DNA of 64,000 nt from Novosphingobium chloroacetimidivorans. GTDB taxonomy: Bacteria > Pseudomonadota > Alphaproteobacteria > Sphingomonadales > Sphingomonadaceae. Both the position numbers and the translations under genes were made by a program. Location: NCBI RefSeq assembly GCF_014204535.1, contig NZ_JACHLR010000005.1:1-64000 (forward strand), read 5' to 3'. The notes beneath the pieces are model-generated. The model did not search any database. It saw only the letters and a list, made by a program, of their open reading frames with translations, and had not been told where the DNA came from. Shown here piece after piece: positions 36,994-46,406 of this stretch. How positions within the stretch are numbered: position 1 is the stretch's first letter; every line of letters starts with the position of its first letter.

Positions 36994-38019
36994 TTACTCC
37001 GCGACATCAGAGAGGTTGAAGCCCCGGGAGACGCGGGCGTCGCCGCCCGTCAGTTCCAGCAGGGCGACCGGGATCATCCGCAGTCTCGCCAGGTGGAGCC
37101 CGTCTTCAAGGGGCAGTCCGGTCAGAACGCGGCCCTGTTGGACCGCCCTTGCCTGCTCCGGGTCGAGGTCGATGGCCGGGATGTCGTCCAGCCCCGCCTC
37201 CAGCGGCAAGAGTATCTGTTCAAGTGGCGCGCCCTTGCCGATTTCGTTCAACTTGTCCAGCGATATCGCATGACTGAGGTCGAATGGACCGGCTTTCGTG
37301 CGGCGGAGCATGGTCACCGTGCCACATGCGCCGAGCGCATGCGCGATGTCGCGCGCCAGGCTGCGGATATAGGTGCCCTTGGAGACATTTGCCAGGAGAG
37401 TCACGCTGTCCTCCCCGATGCGGGGAGGGGGACCGCGCGAAGCGTGGTGGAGGGGACTCGCGGTTTCCTGTGAGCGGTCGTTGTGGCGAGAGTCCCCTCC
37501 ACCACCTTCGGTGGTCCCCTTCCCCGTGCCGGGGAGGACAGTCAGCGAATGGATCGTCACGTCCCTACTCGCCAGTTCCACTGCCTGCCCTGCCCGCGCA
37601 AGGTCGTAGGCCCGCTCGCCATCGATCTTCAGTGCCGAGTACGCAGGCGGCACTTGCGCGATCCGGCCGGTGAAGCGCGGCAGGATCGCCTCGATCTCCG
37701 CCATGGTCGGCCGACCATCGCTGGTGGCGACCACCGCCCCTTCCAGGTCCAGCGTGTCCGTTTCCTCGCCGAACCTGATCGTGAATTCGTACGCCTTGTT
37801 GGCATCGAGCATCCGGCCGGTCACCTTGGTCGCCTCGCCCAGCGCCACCGGAAGCACGCCGCTTGCAAGGGGATCGAGCGTGCCGCCGTGGCCGACCTTC
37901 ACGCCCCCCTTGCGACCTTGGCCCAAGCCAGCCTCGCGCAAGTTGCGCTTCACTGCGGCCACCGCCTGCGTCGAGCCGAGGCCCACCGGCTTGTCTAGGA
38001 TGATCCAGCCCGAGGGCAT
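36994..38019 (-). CDS. truB: tRNA pseudouridine-55 synthase with an in-frame repeat insertion
   Basis: 341 residues. TruB converts U55 to pseudouridine in the T-loop of tRNAs. Motifs: the start [19 protein letters not shown], the catalytic-aspartate region [15 protein letters not shown], the [14 protein letters not shown] segment, the [12 protein letters not shown] loop and [15 protein letters not shown]. Between TIHSLT and TLLANVSKG lie 45 extra residues (37,406-37,540) encoded by a palindromic repeat element. Without them the length would be 296, normal for the family. Located between the M50 protease and rpsO genes. The enzyme may remain active because the insertion is in a surface loop region. 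Confidence 0.92.
   Translation of the reverse strand: MPSGWIILDKPVGLGSTQAVAAVKRNLREAGLGQGRKGGVKVGHGGTLDPLASGVLPVALGEATKVTGRMLDANKAYEFTIRFGEETDTLDLEGAVVATSDGRPTMAEIEAILPRFTGRIAQVPPAYSALKIDGERAYDLARAGQAVELASRDVTIHSLTVLPGTGKGTTEGGGGDSRHNDRSQETASPLHHASRGPPPRIGEDSVTLLANVSKGTYIRSLARDIAHALGACGTVTMLRRTKAGPFDLSHAISLDKLNEIGKGAPLEQILLPLEAGLDDIPAIDLDPEQARAVQQGRVLTGLPLEDGLHLARLRMIPVALLELTGGDARVSRGFNLSDVAE
37406..37540. repeat. Palindromic repeat element (family B) inside truB
   Basis: It starts TGTCCTCCCCG and ends CGGGGAGGACA, and carries the same CCGCGCGAAGCGTGG block as the intergenic copy at 33,660. At 135 bases (45 codons) it keeps the reading frame and has no stop in the truB frame. Boundaries are accurate to a few bases. 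Confidence 0.8.
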
Positions 38020-38022
38020 GGC

Positions 38023-38703
38023 TCAGGCGCCCGCGACCGCGCGCACCAGCGCGTCGAATTGATCGAGCATCCATAGCACCGGCGGCAGCACGACATTGCG
38101 CATCAGCCCAGCGCTCGGCCAAAAATAAGGCACCACCACGAGCAGCACGAAGACCAGCGGAAAGCCGATCGGCCGCAGCTTCTCGTATGCCCGCGCGGCC
38201 CGGCGCGGCAGCAGGCCCTCGAGGATGTGCGAGCCGTCGAACGGGGGGATCGGCAGCAGGTTGAACAGCGCCAACGATACGTTGATGAACACGAACGATG
38301 TCAGGCTGAGCACGACGAACTGGGCCATCCCGCCCTGTGCCTGCGAGCGGACCAGCAGCCCGAGCGTCACTGCCCCCAAAGCCGCCAGGACGAGGTTGGT
38401 CAGCGGGCCTGCGGCCGCGACCGCCATCATCCCGAAGCGCGGGTTGCGCAAGCGACGATGGTCCACCGGCACGGGCTTCGCCCAGCCAAACGTCGGCAGG
38501 CTCGCCAGTGCGAGCATGCCGGGCACCACGATCGTGCCTATGGGATCGACGTGCCGAAGTGGGTTAAGGCTCAGCCGCCGCCGCTCGTGCGCGGTCGGAT
38601 CGCCAAGCATCCATGCGACCCAGCCATGCGCGACCTCGTGGAACACGATCGCGACGATCAGCGGCACGATCAGTGCCGCGGCTTGGAGAAGGGTCTGCTG
38701 CAT
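38023..38703 (-). CDS. Site-2-type membrane metalloprotease (M50)
   Basis: 226 residues from ATG 38703. The zinc motif HEVAHG lies in the first membrane segment (LIVAIVFHEVAHGWVAWML). A further segment is followed by NPLRHVDPIGTIVVPG, and the second ligand motif NLLPIPPFDGSHI supplies Asp. M50 enzymes cleave membrane-bound substrates inside the bilayer, often anti-sigma factors, but this short form is not RseP. The alternative start at 38739 adds 12 residues. It shares the strand with rbfA and truB. Confidence 0.9.
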   Translation of the reverse strand: MQQTLLQAAALIVPLIVAIVFHEVAHGWVAWMLGDPTAHERRRLSLNPLRHVDPIGTIVVPGMLALASLPTFGWAKPVPVDHRRLRNPRFGMMAVAAAGPLTNLVLAALGAVTLGLLVRSQAQGGMAQFVVLSLTSFVFINVSLALFNLLPIPPFDGSHILEGLLPRRAARAYEKLRPIGFPLVFVLLVVVPYFWPSAGLMRNVVLPPVLWMLDQFDALVRAVAGA

Positions 38704-38739
38704 GGGTGGCAAGCTAGGAAGGCCAGGCCTCCCGCGCAA

Positions 38740-39141
38740 TCAGTCAGCCACATCGCCCAGATCGCGCCGGACGCGCGGATCGGACAAGAGGCGCTCGATC
38801 CGATCGGCCTCCTCGAAGGTGTCGTCGATGCGGAAGCGGAGCTTGGCCGCGGACTTGAGGCCAAGGTGACGCGCCACTTCCTTCTGGAAGTACGCCGTGT
38901 TCTGGCGCAGCGCGGTGAGCACCGATTCCTCGTCCTCACCCAGCAACGGCTTCACGTAAGCCGTCGCCAACCGCAGATCCGGCGACATCCGCACTTCGGT
39001 GACGCTGACCGAATGTGCGCTCAAGGTGCTGTCGTGCACCTGCTGCCGGGTGAGGATCTCTGACAGCACGTGCCGCACGCGCTCGCCTACCTTGAGGAGG
39101 CGAACGGAGTGCTGCTCGGGCGTGGATTGCTGGCGTGCCAT
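38740..39141 (-). CDS. rbfA: 30S ribosome-binding factor A
   Basis: 133 residues with the KH-like RbfA fold: [18 protein letters not shown] at the start, [19 protein letters not shown], and [17 protein letters not shown]. RbfA binds the maturing 30S subunit near helix 1 of 16S rRNA and is needed for cold growth. The gene order rbfA - M50 - truB - rpsO is close to the standard one, except that infB is here separated from rbfA by two unrelated small genes. Confidence 0.96.
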   Translation of the reverse strand: MARQQSTPEQHSVRLLKVGERVRHVLSEILTRQQVHDSTLSAHSVSVTEVRMSPDLRLATAYVKPLLGEDEESVLTALRQNTAYFQKEVARHLGLKSAAKLRFRIDDTFEEADRIERLLSDPRVRRDLGDVAD

Positions 39142-39522
39142 GATGTCCTTGCATGTGGCGCAGCCGCGACATTTTGCAACAATTCATTACGCGGTCCCCG
39201 CTGGACGCAGCGCGTTATTCCAGCGAAATTCCAAGCCAAGGAGAACGCCATGCAGCGCCATTCGCGCGCGACAAACGAAGCGCTTCCGGTCGCAATCGTA
39301 TGCAGCGGGATCGGCCGATCATCGCCGCGCACGTCCAACTGAGATACCGTCCTGTCGGGATCGGTGGAGGCACGGTGTCCCTTTGCCTTCTGCGATCCTG
39401 ACCGGTGCCGTTGCGGGGCTTCAAAGCCCAGAGCGAGCCGGCTTTTCGCCGCCGTCCGGAACGCTCTTCCATCGCCCTGCCCCGGCGCTGGACGCAACGG
39501 ACCTACCCTGCAGAGCGCGCGC
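39142..39522. other. Gap between rbfA and the DUF1697 gene
   Basis: No convincing protein. One short frame at 39250-39342 (30 codons, MQRHSRATNEALPVAIVC at its start) has an excellent AAGGAG site on the plus strand and could be a small peptide, but composition and context give no further support. The other long frames on either strand look like GC-rich shadows. Confidence 0.35.
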
Positions 39523-40059
39523 TCAGGCCATCTTGTCGAGGATGCGCTGCAACGAGCGCATGTTGCGCGCGGTGCCGTCGCAGCCCAGGCGCTTGGCCAG
39601 AAACGGCCCGCTCAGCTTTGTATTGCCTGCGCCGTCCTCGAAATCGATGAACAGCGCACGATCGCCCAGCGCCAGCCGCTCGGGCCCACGCCCCGCATGA
39701 TCGCGCAGCAGCGTATCGAACTGCGCCTGGCTCGGCTGATGCGCCAGGAAGTGCGTGTGGACCAGGTTCTCGGCACCATCGATGCGGAACGGATTGTCCT
39801 CGATCGCAGCGCGTATCTCAACGGCCGTGCGGACGGCGACGAAGCTCTTCATGTCGAAACGATCGCGCATCATGTGGGCGAACAGATCCTCCAGCCCATC
39901 GGTGGGTCGGTCGTCGAACGAGAACAGGACGTTGCCGCTGGCAACGACCGTCTCCACGTCCTCGAACTCCTCGCGCTCGAAGGCATAGCGCAAGTCGGCC
40001 ATCTTGAGCCGATTGCCGCCCACGTTAATACTGCCGAACAGGGCGACGTAGCGGGTCAT
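39523..40059 (-). CDS. DUF1697 domain protein
   Basis: 178 residues matching DUF1697: MTRYVALFGSINVGGNRLKM, then ETVVASGNVLFSF, and the C-terminal GPFLAKRLGCDGTARNMR. This family of small soluble proteins has no assigned activity. The ATG overlaps the stop of the glyoxalase-like gene, so the two are coupled. Inserted between infB and rbfA in the translation cluster, without known link to translation. Confidence 0.85.
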   Translation of the reverse strand: MTRYVALFGSINVGGNRLKMADLRYAFEREEFEDVETVVASGNVLFSFDDRPTDGLEDLFAHMMRDRFDMKSFVAVRTAVEIRAAIEDNPFRIDGAENLVHTHFLAHQPSQAQFDTLLRDHAGRGPERLALGDRALFIDFEDGAGNTKLSGPFLAKRLGCDGTARNMRSLQRILDKMA

Positions 40060-40430
40060 GGTGGCGGTGCTTCGGAATAGAAGGTGAGGCGATTGCCCGC
40101 CGGGTCGGTGACGGTGAATTCAAGCGAGCCCCAAGGTGCTTGCTTGGGCCGACCTGGCCGAGCGCACCCAAAGTTTTTCGCCCGCAGGCCGCGGGCATAG
40201 CCGACCACGTCCATTACCGGGATGCGAACCGCGGAGCCGGGGGTGGCGTCGCCGTAATGCTCGGACAAGTGCAGACGACACGAACCCAGCTCCACACCCA
40301 TATACAGCGGTAGATCGGCCTCGAAGCGATGCTCGAAAGTAAGCGTGAAGCCCAGGAAGTCGCAATAGAACGCCTTGCTCCGCGCCTCGTCGAAGCTGCG
40401 TAGGATCGGAGTGGGGCAGCCGCAGCTCAT
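40056..40430 (-). CDS. VOC/glyoxalase-bleomycin-resistance fold protein
   Basis: 124 residues with the paired beta-alpha-beta pattern of the vicinal-oxygen-chelate fold: PILRSFDEARSKAFYCDFLG, CRLHLSEHYGD, and the C-terminal LEFTVTDPAGNRLTFY. Possible dioxygenase, glyoxalase or drug-binding function; substrate unknown. It is coupled to the DUF1697 gene by an ATGA overlap and lies 21 bases after the infB stop. Confidence 0.85.
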   Translation of the reverse strand: MSCGCPTPILRSFDEARSKAFYCDFLGFTLTFEHRFEADLPLYMGVELGSCRLHLSEHYGDATPGSAVRIPVMDVVGYARGLRAKNFGCARPGRPKQAPWGSLEFTVTDPAGNRLTFYSEAPPP

Positions 40431-40451
40431 GCTTGACTGCCCCCCTGCCGA

Positions 40452-43181
40452 TTAGCCGACCGTGCGATCGCGATGGCTGACCTCGAACACTTCGAGCTGG
40501 TCGCCAGCGCGAATGTCGTTGGTGTCGGCCAGGACCACGCCGCACTCCATGCCCGCGCGCACTTCGTCCACGTCGTCCTTGAAACGACGCAGGGACTGGA
40601 TGAGCGTGGCCGAGACAATGACGTCGTTGCGGGTGAGACGGGCGTGGATGCCCTTGCGGATGAAACCTTCCTGCACCAGCAGACCGGCGGCCTTGTCGCG
40701 CTTGCCGGCAGGGAACACCTGCTTGACCTCGGCGCGGCCGACGACCGTTTCGATACGCTCCGGGCCCCAGATGCCGGCCATCTGCTTGGCGACTTCGGCG
40801 GTCAGCTCATAGATGATGTCGTAGTACATCATCGGCGTCTTGGTCTTCTCAACCTGCTCGCGCGCCTTGGCGTTCGGGCGGACGTTGAAGCCGACGATCG
40901 GCGCGCCGCTGGCAGCCGCCAGGGTCACGTCACTCTCGGTGATCGCACCCACGCCGGAGCTGAGCACGCGCACCTTGATCTCGTCGTTCGACAAGGCGTG
41001 CAGCGCCTGATTGATCGCCTCGACCGAGCCTTGGACGTCGGCCTTGATGACCACCGGGTACTCGATGACGTTCTTCTTGTCAGCGAGTGCCGAGAACATC
41101 GTGTCGAGGCTGGCGGGCGCGGTCGCGGTCCGCTTGGCGGTCGCCTGCTCCTGGCGATAGGAAGAGACTTCGCGGGCACGCTGTTCGCTCTCGACCACGC
41201 TCAGCAGGTCCCCGGCCATCGGCACGCCGCCCAGACCCAGCACCTCGACCGGCAGCGCCGGCGGCGCTTCCTTCACCTGGCGGCCCTTGTCGTCGAGCAT
41301 GGCACGCACGCGGCCGCTTTCGCTGCCGACGACGAAGATGTCGCCGACCTTCAGCGTGCCGCGCTTCACCAGTACGGTCGCCAGTGGGCCCTTGCCCTTG
41401 TCGAGCTTGGCCTCGATCACGGTGGCTTCGGCATCGCGGGTCGGGTTGGCGCGCAGTTCGAGCAGTTCCGCCTGGAGCAGGATCTTCTCGACCAGTTCGT
41501 CGAGGCCCGCGCCGGTCTTGGCGGAGACTTCCACGTCCTGCACGTCGCCCGACATCTCCTCGACCACCACTTCGTGCTCGAGCAGACGCTCGCGGACGCG
41601 CTGGGCATTGGCCTCGGGCTTGTCGATCTTGTTGATCGCCACGATCATCGGCACGCCGGCGGCCCTGGTGTGACGGATCGCCTCCACCGTCTGCGGCATG
41701 ATGCCGTCGTCGGCCGCAACCACCAGCACCACGATGTCGGTGACGTTGGCGCCGCGCATGCGCATCTGCGTGAAGGCGGCGTGGCCCGGGGTGTCGAGGA
41801 AGGTGACGAGATCGCCGCCCTTGGTCTTGATCTGGTATGCACCCATGTGCTGGGTGATGCCGCCCGCTTCGCCGCGAACCACATCGGTGCCGCGCAGCGC
41901 GTCGAGCAAGCTCGTCTTGCCGTGGTCGACGTGGCCCATGATGGTGACGACCGGCGGGCGAGTGACCAGCGATTCCTCGGCATCCACGTCCTCGGTGGTG
42001 TCGATGTCGATGTCGCTTTCCGACACGCGCTGGATGTTGTGGCCGAATTCGGTCACCAGCAGCTCGGCCGTATCCTGGTCGATCGTCTGATTGACGGTGA
42101 CCATCATGCCCATCTTGAAGAGCGACTTGACGAGGTCAGCACCCTTCTCGGCCATGCGGTTCGCCAGTTCCTGAACGGTGATGGCTTCTGGCACGACGAC
42201 ATCGCGGACCTGCTTCTCACGCTGCTGCGACTGTCCGCCGAAGTGAGCGCGACGCTCCTTCTCACGGGCACGCTTGAGCGCCGCGAGCGACCGGGCGCGA
42301 GCGCCCTCGTCCTCGTTGAGCGCACGGGTGACGGTCAGCTTGCCGGACTGGCGACGATCGGCGCCACCTGCGTTCTTGTTGCGATCGCCGGGACGTGCGG
42401 GCGCCGGCGGTGGAGTGCCCGGACCCTTCTTGGCATCGGGCCGCTTGGCCGCCGCAGAGGACGTGCCAGCCGCGGTGGTTCCGCTGCTGGCCGCGGCTGC
42501 GGCCGGTTCCGGGCGGCGCACTTCGGGGCGCTGCACCGGCGTGAACCGGCGCGGAGCGGGAACGACTTCCGGCTGAACCGGCTCGGCGGGCTGCGAAGCA
42601 AGCGCCGTCGGTTCCGATGCGGTCGGCTCGGGCGCAGTCGGCGCAGCAGCGGTCGGCGCCTCGCTCGAGGCTGCGACGGGGGCAGTTGCCTCGACCTCGA
42701 CTGGGGCTTGGGCCACCGGCTCGGGTGCTGCAGGAGCAGGTGCCGGCGCAGCGGCGGCCTCTGCCTCGGCACGACGGTTCTCTTCGGCGCGGCGCCTCTC
42801 TTCCTCCAGAGCACGGGCGCGCTCTTCGGCTTCGCGACGGCGGCTTTCCTCCGCAACGCGCAGGCGATCTTCCTCAGCCTCGCGCTGAAGGCGCGCCACT
42901 CGCTCCTGCGGCGTCTCACCGGCAGGCGCGGGACGGCGCGCGACCGGCGGAGCCGGCGGCGGCGGAGCGGCGGGCGCCGGCTCGGGCGCGGCAACGACCG
43001 GCTCGGGCTTGGTCTCGACGGTTTCGCCGGGGCGGCCCAGCACCTTGCGGCGCTTTACCTCGACCACGACCTTGTTGGTCCGGCCGTGGCTGAAGGTCTG
43101 CTTGACCTCGCCGGCCTCGACCGACCGCTTGATGCCAAGCGGCTTGCGGCCAAGGGTCGGCTTGTTGTCGGTCTCGCTCAT
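40452..43181 (-). CDS. infB: Translation initiation factor IF-2
   Basis: 909 residues. A long Ala/Pro/Glu-rich N-terminal extension (roughly residues 50-275) follows the start [19 protein letters not shown]. An IF2-N domain precedes the G domain with [16 protein letters not shown] (G1), DTPGHAAF (G3) and NKIDK (G4), then domains II, III and the fMet-tRNA-binding domain IV. It brings initiator tRNA to the 30S subunit in a GTP-dependent way. It belongs to the rimP-nusA-ylxR-infB operon, all on the minus strand. Confidence 0.98.
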   Translation of the reverse strand: MSETDNKPTLGRKPLGIKRSVEAGEVKQTFSHGRTNKVVVEVKRRKVLGRPGETVETKPEPVVAAPEPAPAAPPPPAPPVARRPAPAGETPQERVARLQREAEEDRLRVAEESRRREAEERARALEEERRRAEENRRAEAEAAAAPAPAPAAPEPVAQAPVEVEATAPVAASSEAPTAAAPTAPEPTASEPTALASQPAEPVQPEVVPAPRRFTPVQRPEVRRPEPAAAAASSGTTAAGTSSAAAKRPDAKKGPGTPPPAPARPGDRNKNAGGADRRQSGKLTVTRALNEDEGARARSLAALKRAREKERRAHFGGQSQQREKQVRDVVVPEAITVQELANRMAEKGADLVKSLFKMGMMVTVNQTIDQDTAELLVTEFGHNIQRVSESDIDIDTTEDVDAEESLVTRPPVVTIMGHVDHGKTSLLDALRGTDVVRGEAGGITQHMGAYQIKTKGGDLVTFLDTPGHAAFTQMRMRGANVTDIVVLVVAADDGIMPQTVEAIRHTRAAGVPMIVAINKIDKPEANAQRVRERLLEHEVVVEEMSGDVQDVEVSAKTGAGLDELVEKILLQAELLELRANPTRDAEATVIEAKLDKGKGPLATVLVKRGTLKVGDIFVVGSESGRVRAMLDDKGRQVKEAPPALPVEVLGLGGVPMAGDLLSVVESEQRAREVSSYRQEQATAKRTATAPASLDTMFSALADKKNVIEYPVVIKADVQGSVEAINQALHALSNDEIKVRVLSSGVGAITESDVTLAAASGAPIVGFNVRPNAKAREQVEKTKTPMMYYDIIYELTAEVAKQMAGIWGPERIETVVGRAEVKQVFPAGKRDKAAGLLVQEGFIRKGIHARLTRNDVIVSATLIQSLRRFKDDVDEVRAGMECGVVLADTNDIRAGDQLEVFEVSHRDRTVG

Positions 43182-43203
43182 AAGTCTCTATTCGCCCTTC
43201 GAA

Positions 43204-43959
43204 TCAATTCGTCGTTGCGACCACGGTTTCGGCTTGCGCCGACCCTTGGCCTCCATCATTCTCAGTCTCGGCCGATTGCGCGGCCTGCCCTCGGAAATGC
43301 AGCAGGCGCTGCAGCGGCGCCGCGACTCTCTCGGCCGCCTTGCCGTCTGCCAGCGCCAGGTGAACGACGTTGTCGCGGCCCAATGCCACAGACAGAGCCG
43401 CCCGGTCCAGTGGCAACACCGTACCTCTGAGGCCACTTCCTTCCGCGTCGCTGCCCACGCGCCAGGCCTGGTCCAGCTTGCGCGAGCCGTCTTCCGCCGC
43501 ATCGGCCGCATGGGCCAGCCAGCGCACCTTGCCGTTACGCGCATTCTCGGCAATCCGGTCGGATCCTACCAGCAACCGGCCCGACTTGGTCTCAAGGCCG
43601 AGCCGATCGGTGAAGGCACGCACCAGGGCGGTATCGATCCGCTCGGCCAGATCATCGGGGATGGTGAGCGGTGTGCCGTCGAGAGACTTGCCAAAGGCTC
43701 GCAGCAGCGCGCCCTTTAGTTTGCCCTTCGCCTGCGCTTTTTCAAGGTCTTGCCGCGACACGCCGATCCACGCGCCGCGCCCGGGGGCACGCGCGTGGAC
43801 ATCCGGCAGCACCACGCAAGCACCATCCGGTCCGGGCGGGGACACCGCCAGCCGGATCAGCGCATCGCGCGGGGCCGCTTCGCCGGAGAGGATGCACGTC
43901 CTCTCCGGGCCATTAGCCGAGTTGTCGGAACCTAGGCGATCATTGCGAGGACTCCGCAT
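43204..43959 (-). CDS. YlxR/DUF448 RNA-binding protein fused to an L7Ae-like domain
   Basis: 251 residues. The YlxR motif is in the first 100 residues (ERTCILSGEAAPRDALIRLAV, with RGAWIGV and ALLRAFGK). The second half (TKSGRLLVGSDRIAENARNGKVRWL, then ALGRDNVVHLALADGKAAERV) is an L7Ae-like fold as seen in alphaproteobacterial members. It is likely an RNA-associated factor that acts with nusA/infB. The start overlaps the end of nusA by 20 bases. The symbol ylxR applies to the smaller relatives. Confidence 0.88.
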   Translation of the reverse strand: MRSPRNDRLGSDNSANGPERTCILSGEAAPRDALIRLAVSPPGPDGACVVLPDVHARAPGRGAWIGVSRQDLEKAQAKGKLKGALLRAFGKSLDGTPLTIPDDLAERIDTALVRAFTDRLGLETKSGRLLVGSDRIAENARNGKVRWLAHAADAAEDGSRKLDQAWRVGSDAEGSGLRGTVLPLDRAALSVALGRDNVVHLALADGKAAERVAAPLQRLLHFRGQAAQSAETENDGGQGSAQAETVVATTN

Positions 43960-45574
43960 CGGCGGCCTCCTCAGCTTGGGCCGGTTCAGCAGCCGGCTCG
44001 TCGTCGAACCAGTGCGCGCGCGCGGCCATGATGATCTCGTTGCCCTGTTCTTCGTTCAGGCCGTACTCGCCGAGTACGCCACCCTTGTCTTCGTCGCGGG
44101 CGCGGCGATTGACGGTGCCGTCGCGGCGCTTCTGCTCCTGGCGCTTCTTGGCGATCAGCTCGTCGGTGGCGAGGTCGGCCACGTCGTCGAGCGTCTTCAG
44201 ACCCGCCTTGCCGAGCGTGACCAGCATCGCTTCGGTCAGGTGCGGCAGCTCGGCAAGAGCATCCTCGACACCCAGCGCACGGCGCTGTTCGCGATAGGCC
44301 TCCTCGCGACGCTCCAGCGCTTCCTGGGCGCGGCTCTGCAGCTCTTCGGCCAGTTCCTCGTCGAAGCCTTCGATGTTGGCGAGCTCGGCGACATCGATGT
44401 AGGCCACTTCCTCCATCTCGCTGAAGCCTTCGGCGACCAGCAGCTGAGACAGCGTCTCGTCGACGTCGAGCTCTTCTTCGAACATCTTGGAGCGCTCGAC
44501 GAATTCCTTCTGGCGCTTTTCCGAGCTTTCCTGCTCGGTCATGATGTCGATCTGCGAGCCGGTCAGCTGGCTGGCGAGACGCACGTTCTGGCCGCGCCGG
44601 CCGATCGCCAGCGACAGCTGATCGTCGGGCACCACCACCTCGATGCGATTCTCTTCCTCGTCGATGACGACGCGGCTGACGGTCGCGGGCTGAAGGCCGT
44701 TGACGACGAAGGTCGCGGTGTCCTCGCTCCAGGGGATGATGTCGATCTTCTCGCCCTGCAGTTCCTGCACGACGGCCTGGACGCGGCTGCCCTTCATGCC
44801 GACGCAGGCGCCGACCGGGTCGATCGAGTGATCGTGGCTGATCACGCCGATCTTGGCGCGCGAACCCGGGTCGCGAGCGGCGGCCTTGATCTCGATGATG
44901 CCGTCGTAGATCTCGGGCACTTCCTGCGCGAACAGCTTCTTCATGAATTCGGGGTGCGCGCGGCTGAGGAAGATCTGGGGCCCGCGGTTCTGACGCTCGA
45001 CCTTCAACACGATCGCGCGGACACGCTCGCCGACGCGGGCGGCCTCGCGCGGGATTTGCTGGTCACGGCGGATCACGCCTTCGGCGCGTCCGAGATTGAC
45101 GATCACGTGGCCGAACTCGACCGACTTGATCACGCCGGTGATGATCTCACCCGCACGGTCCTTGAACTCTTCGTACTGGCGCTCACGCTCGGCGTCGCGG
45201 ACCTTCTGGAAGATCACCTGCTTGGCCGACTGCGCATCGATGCGACCCAGGTCTACCGGAGGCAGCGGATCGACGATGAAGTCACCGACCTTGGCGTCCT
45301 TCTGCAGCTTCTGGGCCTGGGCAAGGTCGACCTGCTTGAAGTAATCCTCAACCTCCTCGACCACCTCGACGACGCGCCACAGGCGCAGGTCGCCGGTGCG
45401 CGGATCGAGCTTGGCACGGATGTCGTTCTCGGCACCATAGCGGTTGCGCGCCGACTTCTGAATCGCCTCTTCCATCGCCTCGATGACGATGGACTTGTCG
45501 ATCATCTTTTCCGACGCGACCGAATTGGCGATCGCGATCAGCTCGGCGCGGTTGGCGGAAATCGCACTGGCCAT
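43940..45574 (-). CDS. nusA: Transcription termination/antitermination factor NusA
   Basis: 544 residues from ATG 45574 (MASAISANRAELIAIANSVA). The NusA N-terminal domain (RLWRVVEVVEEVEDY) binds RNA polymerase. S1, KH1 (DHSIDPVGACVGMKGSRVQ) and KH2 (VPDDQLSLAIGRRGQNVRLA) domains follow. Two acidic C-terminal repeats are seen near LLVAEGFSEMEEVAYI and EAMLVTLGKAGLKTLDDVA. It modulates pausing and termination and couples transcription to the ribosome. The acidic tail after about 490 is probably disordered. Confidence 0.98.
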   Translation of the reverse strand: MASAISANRAELIAIANSVASEKMIDKSIVIEAMEEAIQKSARNRYGAENDIRAKLDPRTGDLRLWRVVEVVEEVEDYFKQVDLAQAQKLQKDAKVGDFIVDPLPPVDLGRIDAQSAKQVIFQKVRDAERERQYEEFKDRAGEIITGVIKSVEFGHVIVNLGRAEGVIRRDQQIPREAARVGERVRAIVLKVERQNRGPQIFLSRAHPEFMKKLFAQEVPEIYDGIIEIKAAARDPGSRAKIGVISHDHSIDPVGACVGMKGSRVQAVVQELQGEKIDIIPWSEDTATFVVNGLQPATVSRVVIDEEENRIEVVVPDDQLSLAIGRRGQNVRLASQLTGSQIDIMTEQESSEKRQKEFVERSKMFEEELDVDETLSQLLVAEGFSEMEEVAYIDVAELANIEGFDEELAEELQSRAQEALERREEAYREQRRALGVEDALAELPHLTEAMLVTLGKAGLKTLDDVADLATDELIAKKRQEQKRRDGTVNRRARDEDKGGVLGEYGLNEEQGNEIIMAARAHWFDDEPAAEPAQAEEAADAESSQ

Positions 45575-45578
45575 GGGA

Positions 45579-46139
45579 TTAGTCTTCCTGTTCCTCAAGA
45601 ATTTCGTCGGCGCCCTCGACTGCGAGAGGGCGGGTAGCGGCGATCAGCTTGTCCGTCAGGATCAGCCGAGCAGATTGCACATTGGAGAGCGGGAACGTGA
45701 CCCGGCCAGACTTGCGATCATCGAACTGCACCAAGTCACCCTCGATCCCCGCCAGATCGCCATGCAGCGCCTTGCGGTTCTCGGCGACGGATTCGATCAG
45801 GTTCACCTTGGCCTCGTGCCCGGTCCAGGTCGCCCAGTCCTTGGGACGGGTGAGCGGACGGTCGATGCCGGGTGAGCTGACCTCGAGGCGATAGGCCTCC
45901 TCGATCAGGGTTTCGCCGGCTTCTTCCAATGCGTCGAACTTGTCGGAGATGCGGCGCGACAGGGTGGCGCAGTCGTCGAGCACCAGCTGACCGGTCGCCG
46001 GGTTCTCGGCCATGATCTGCAGCGCGATCTCGTCGTCGCCCACTTCGCTCTTGCCGAAGATGCGCACGCGCACGAGATCGAAACCCAGGGCTTGCACCTC
46101 AGGCTCAACAACCTCCGTGATCCGCGCGATATCGACCAA
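45579..46139 (-). CDS. rimP: Ribosome maturation factor RimP
   Basis: 186 residues. I start at TTG 46139, since GGAG lies 7 bases upstream and the product then begins with VDIARITEVVEPEVQALGF, the family N-terminus; a longer frame from 46190 is less likely. Motifs VRVRIFGKS, YRLEVSSPGIDRPLTRPKDW and the C-terminal SH3-like ESVAENRKALHGDL are present. RimP assists the 30S head and S12 assembly. First gene of the nusA-infB operon. Confidence 0.95.
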   Translation of the reverse strand: MVDIARITEVVEPEVQALGFDLVRVRIFGKSEVGDDEIALQIMAENPATGQLVLDDCATLSRRISDKFDALEEAGETLIEEAYRLEVSSPGIDRPLTRPKDWATWTGHEAKVNLIESVAENRKALHGDLAGIEGDLVQFDDRKSGRVTFPLSNVQSARLILTDKLIAATRPLAVEGADEILEEQED

Positions 46140-46406
46140 AAGACAACTCCAGTTCGTCAGGCATTCTGCCCGGACTTCAGACCCAGGCATCAGGCAAGGC
46201 AGTTTCGCGCCAGCCCCTTGCGGCGCCAGCCCGATCTTGCATCACCAATGTCGGGATGTGCGCTATGTAGTCTCCTGTGCCAGCGAAAGCAAGTGCATGG
46301 TTGCGACCGGTTTGCAGCTTCAAGGGACTCGGACAGCCGAGAGAGCAAAACGCCCTTGCGGGAGTTTGTGCGAGGCCCCACACCTTGGATCGATGCAGGG
46401 ACCGAC

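Noticed and set aside
40473..43430. Plus-strand frame of about 985 codons opposite infB
   Set aside because: Antisense to IF-2, with the long Arg/Gly-rich part created by the Ala/Pro-rich extension on the other strand.
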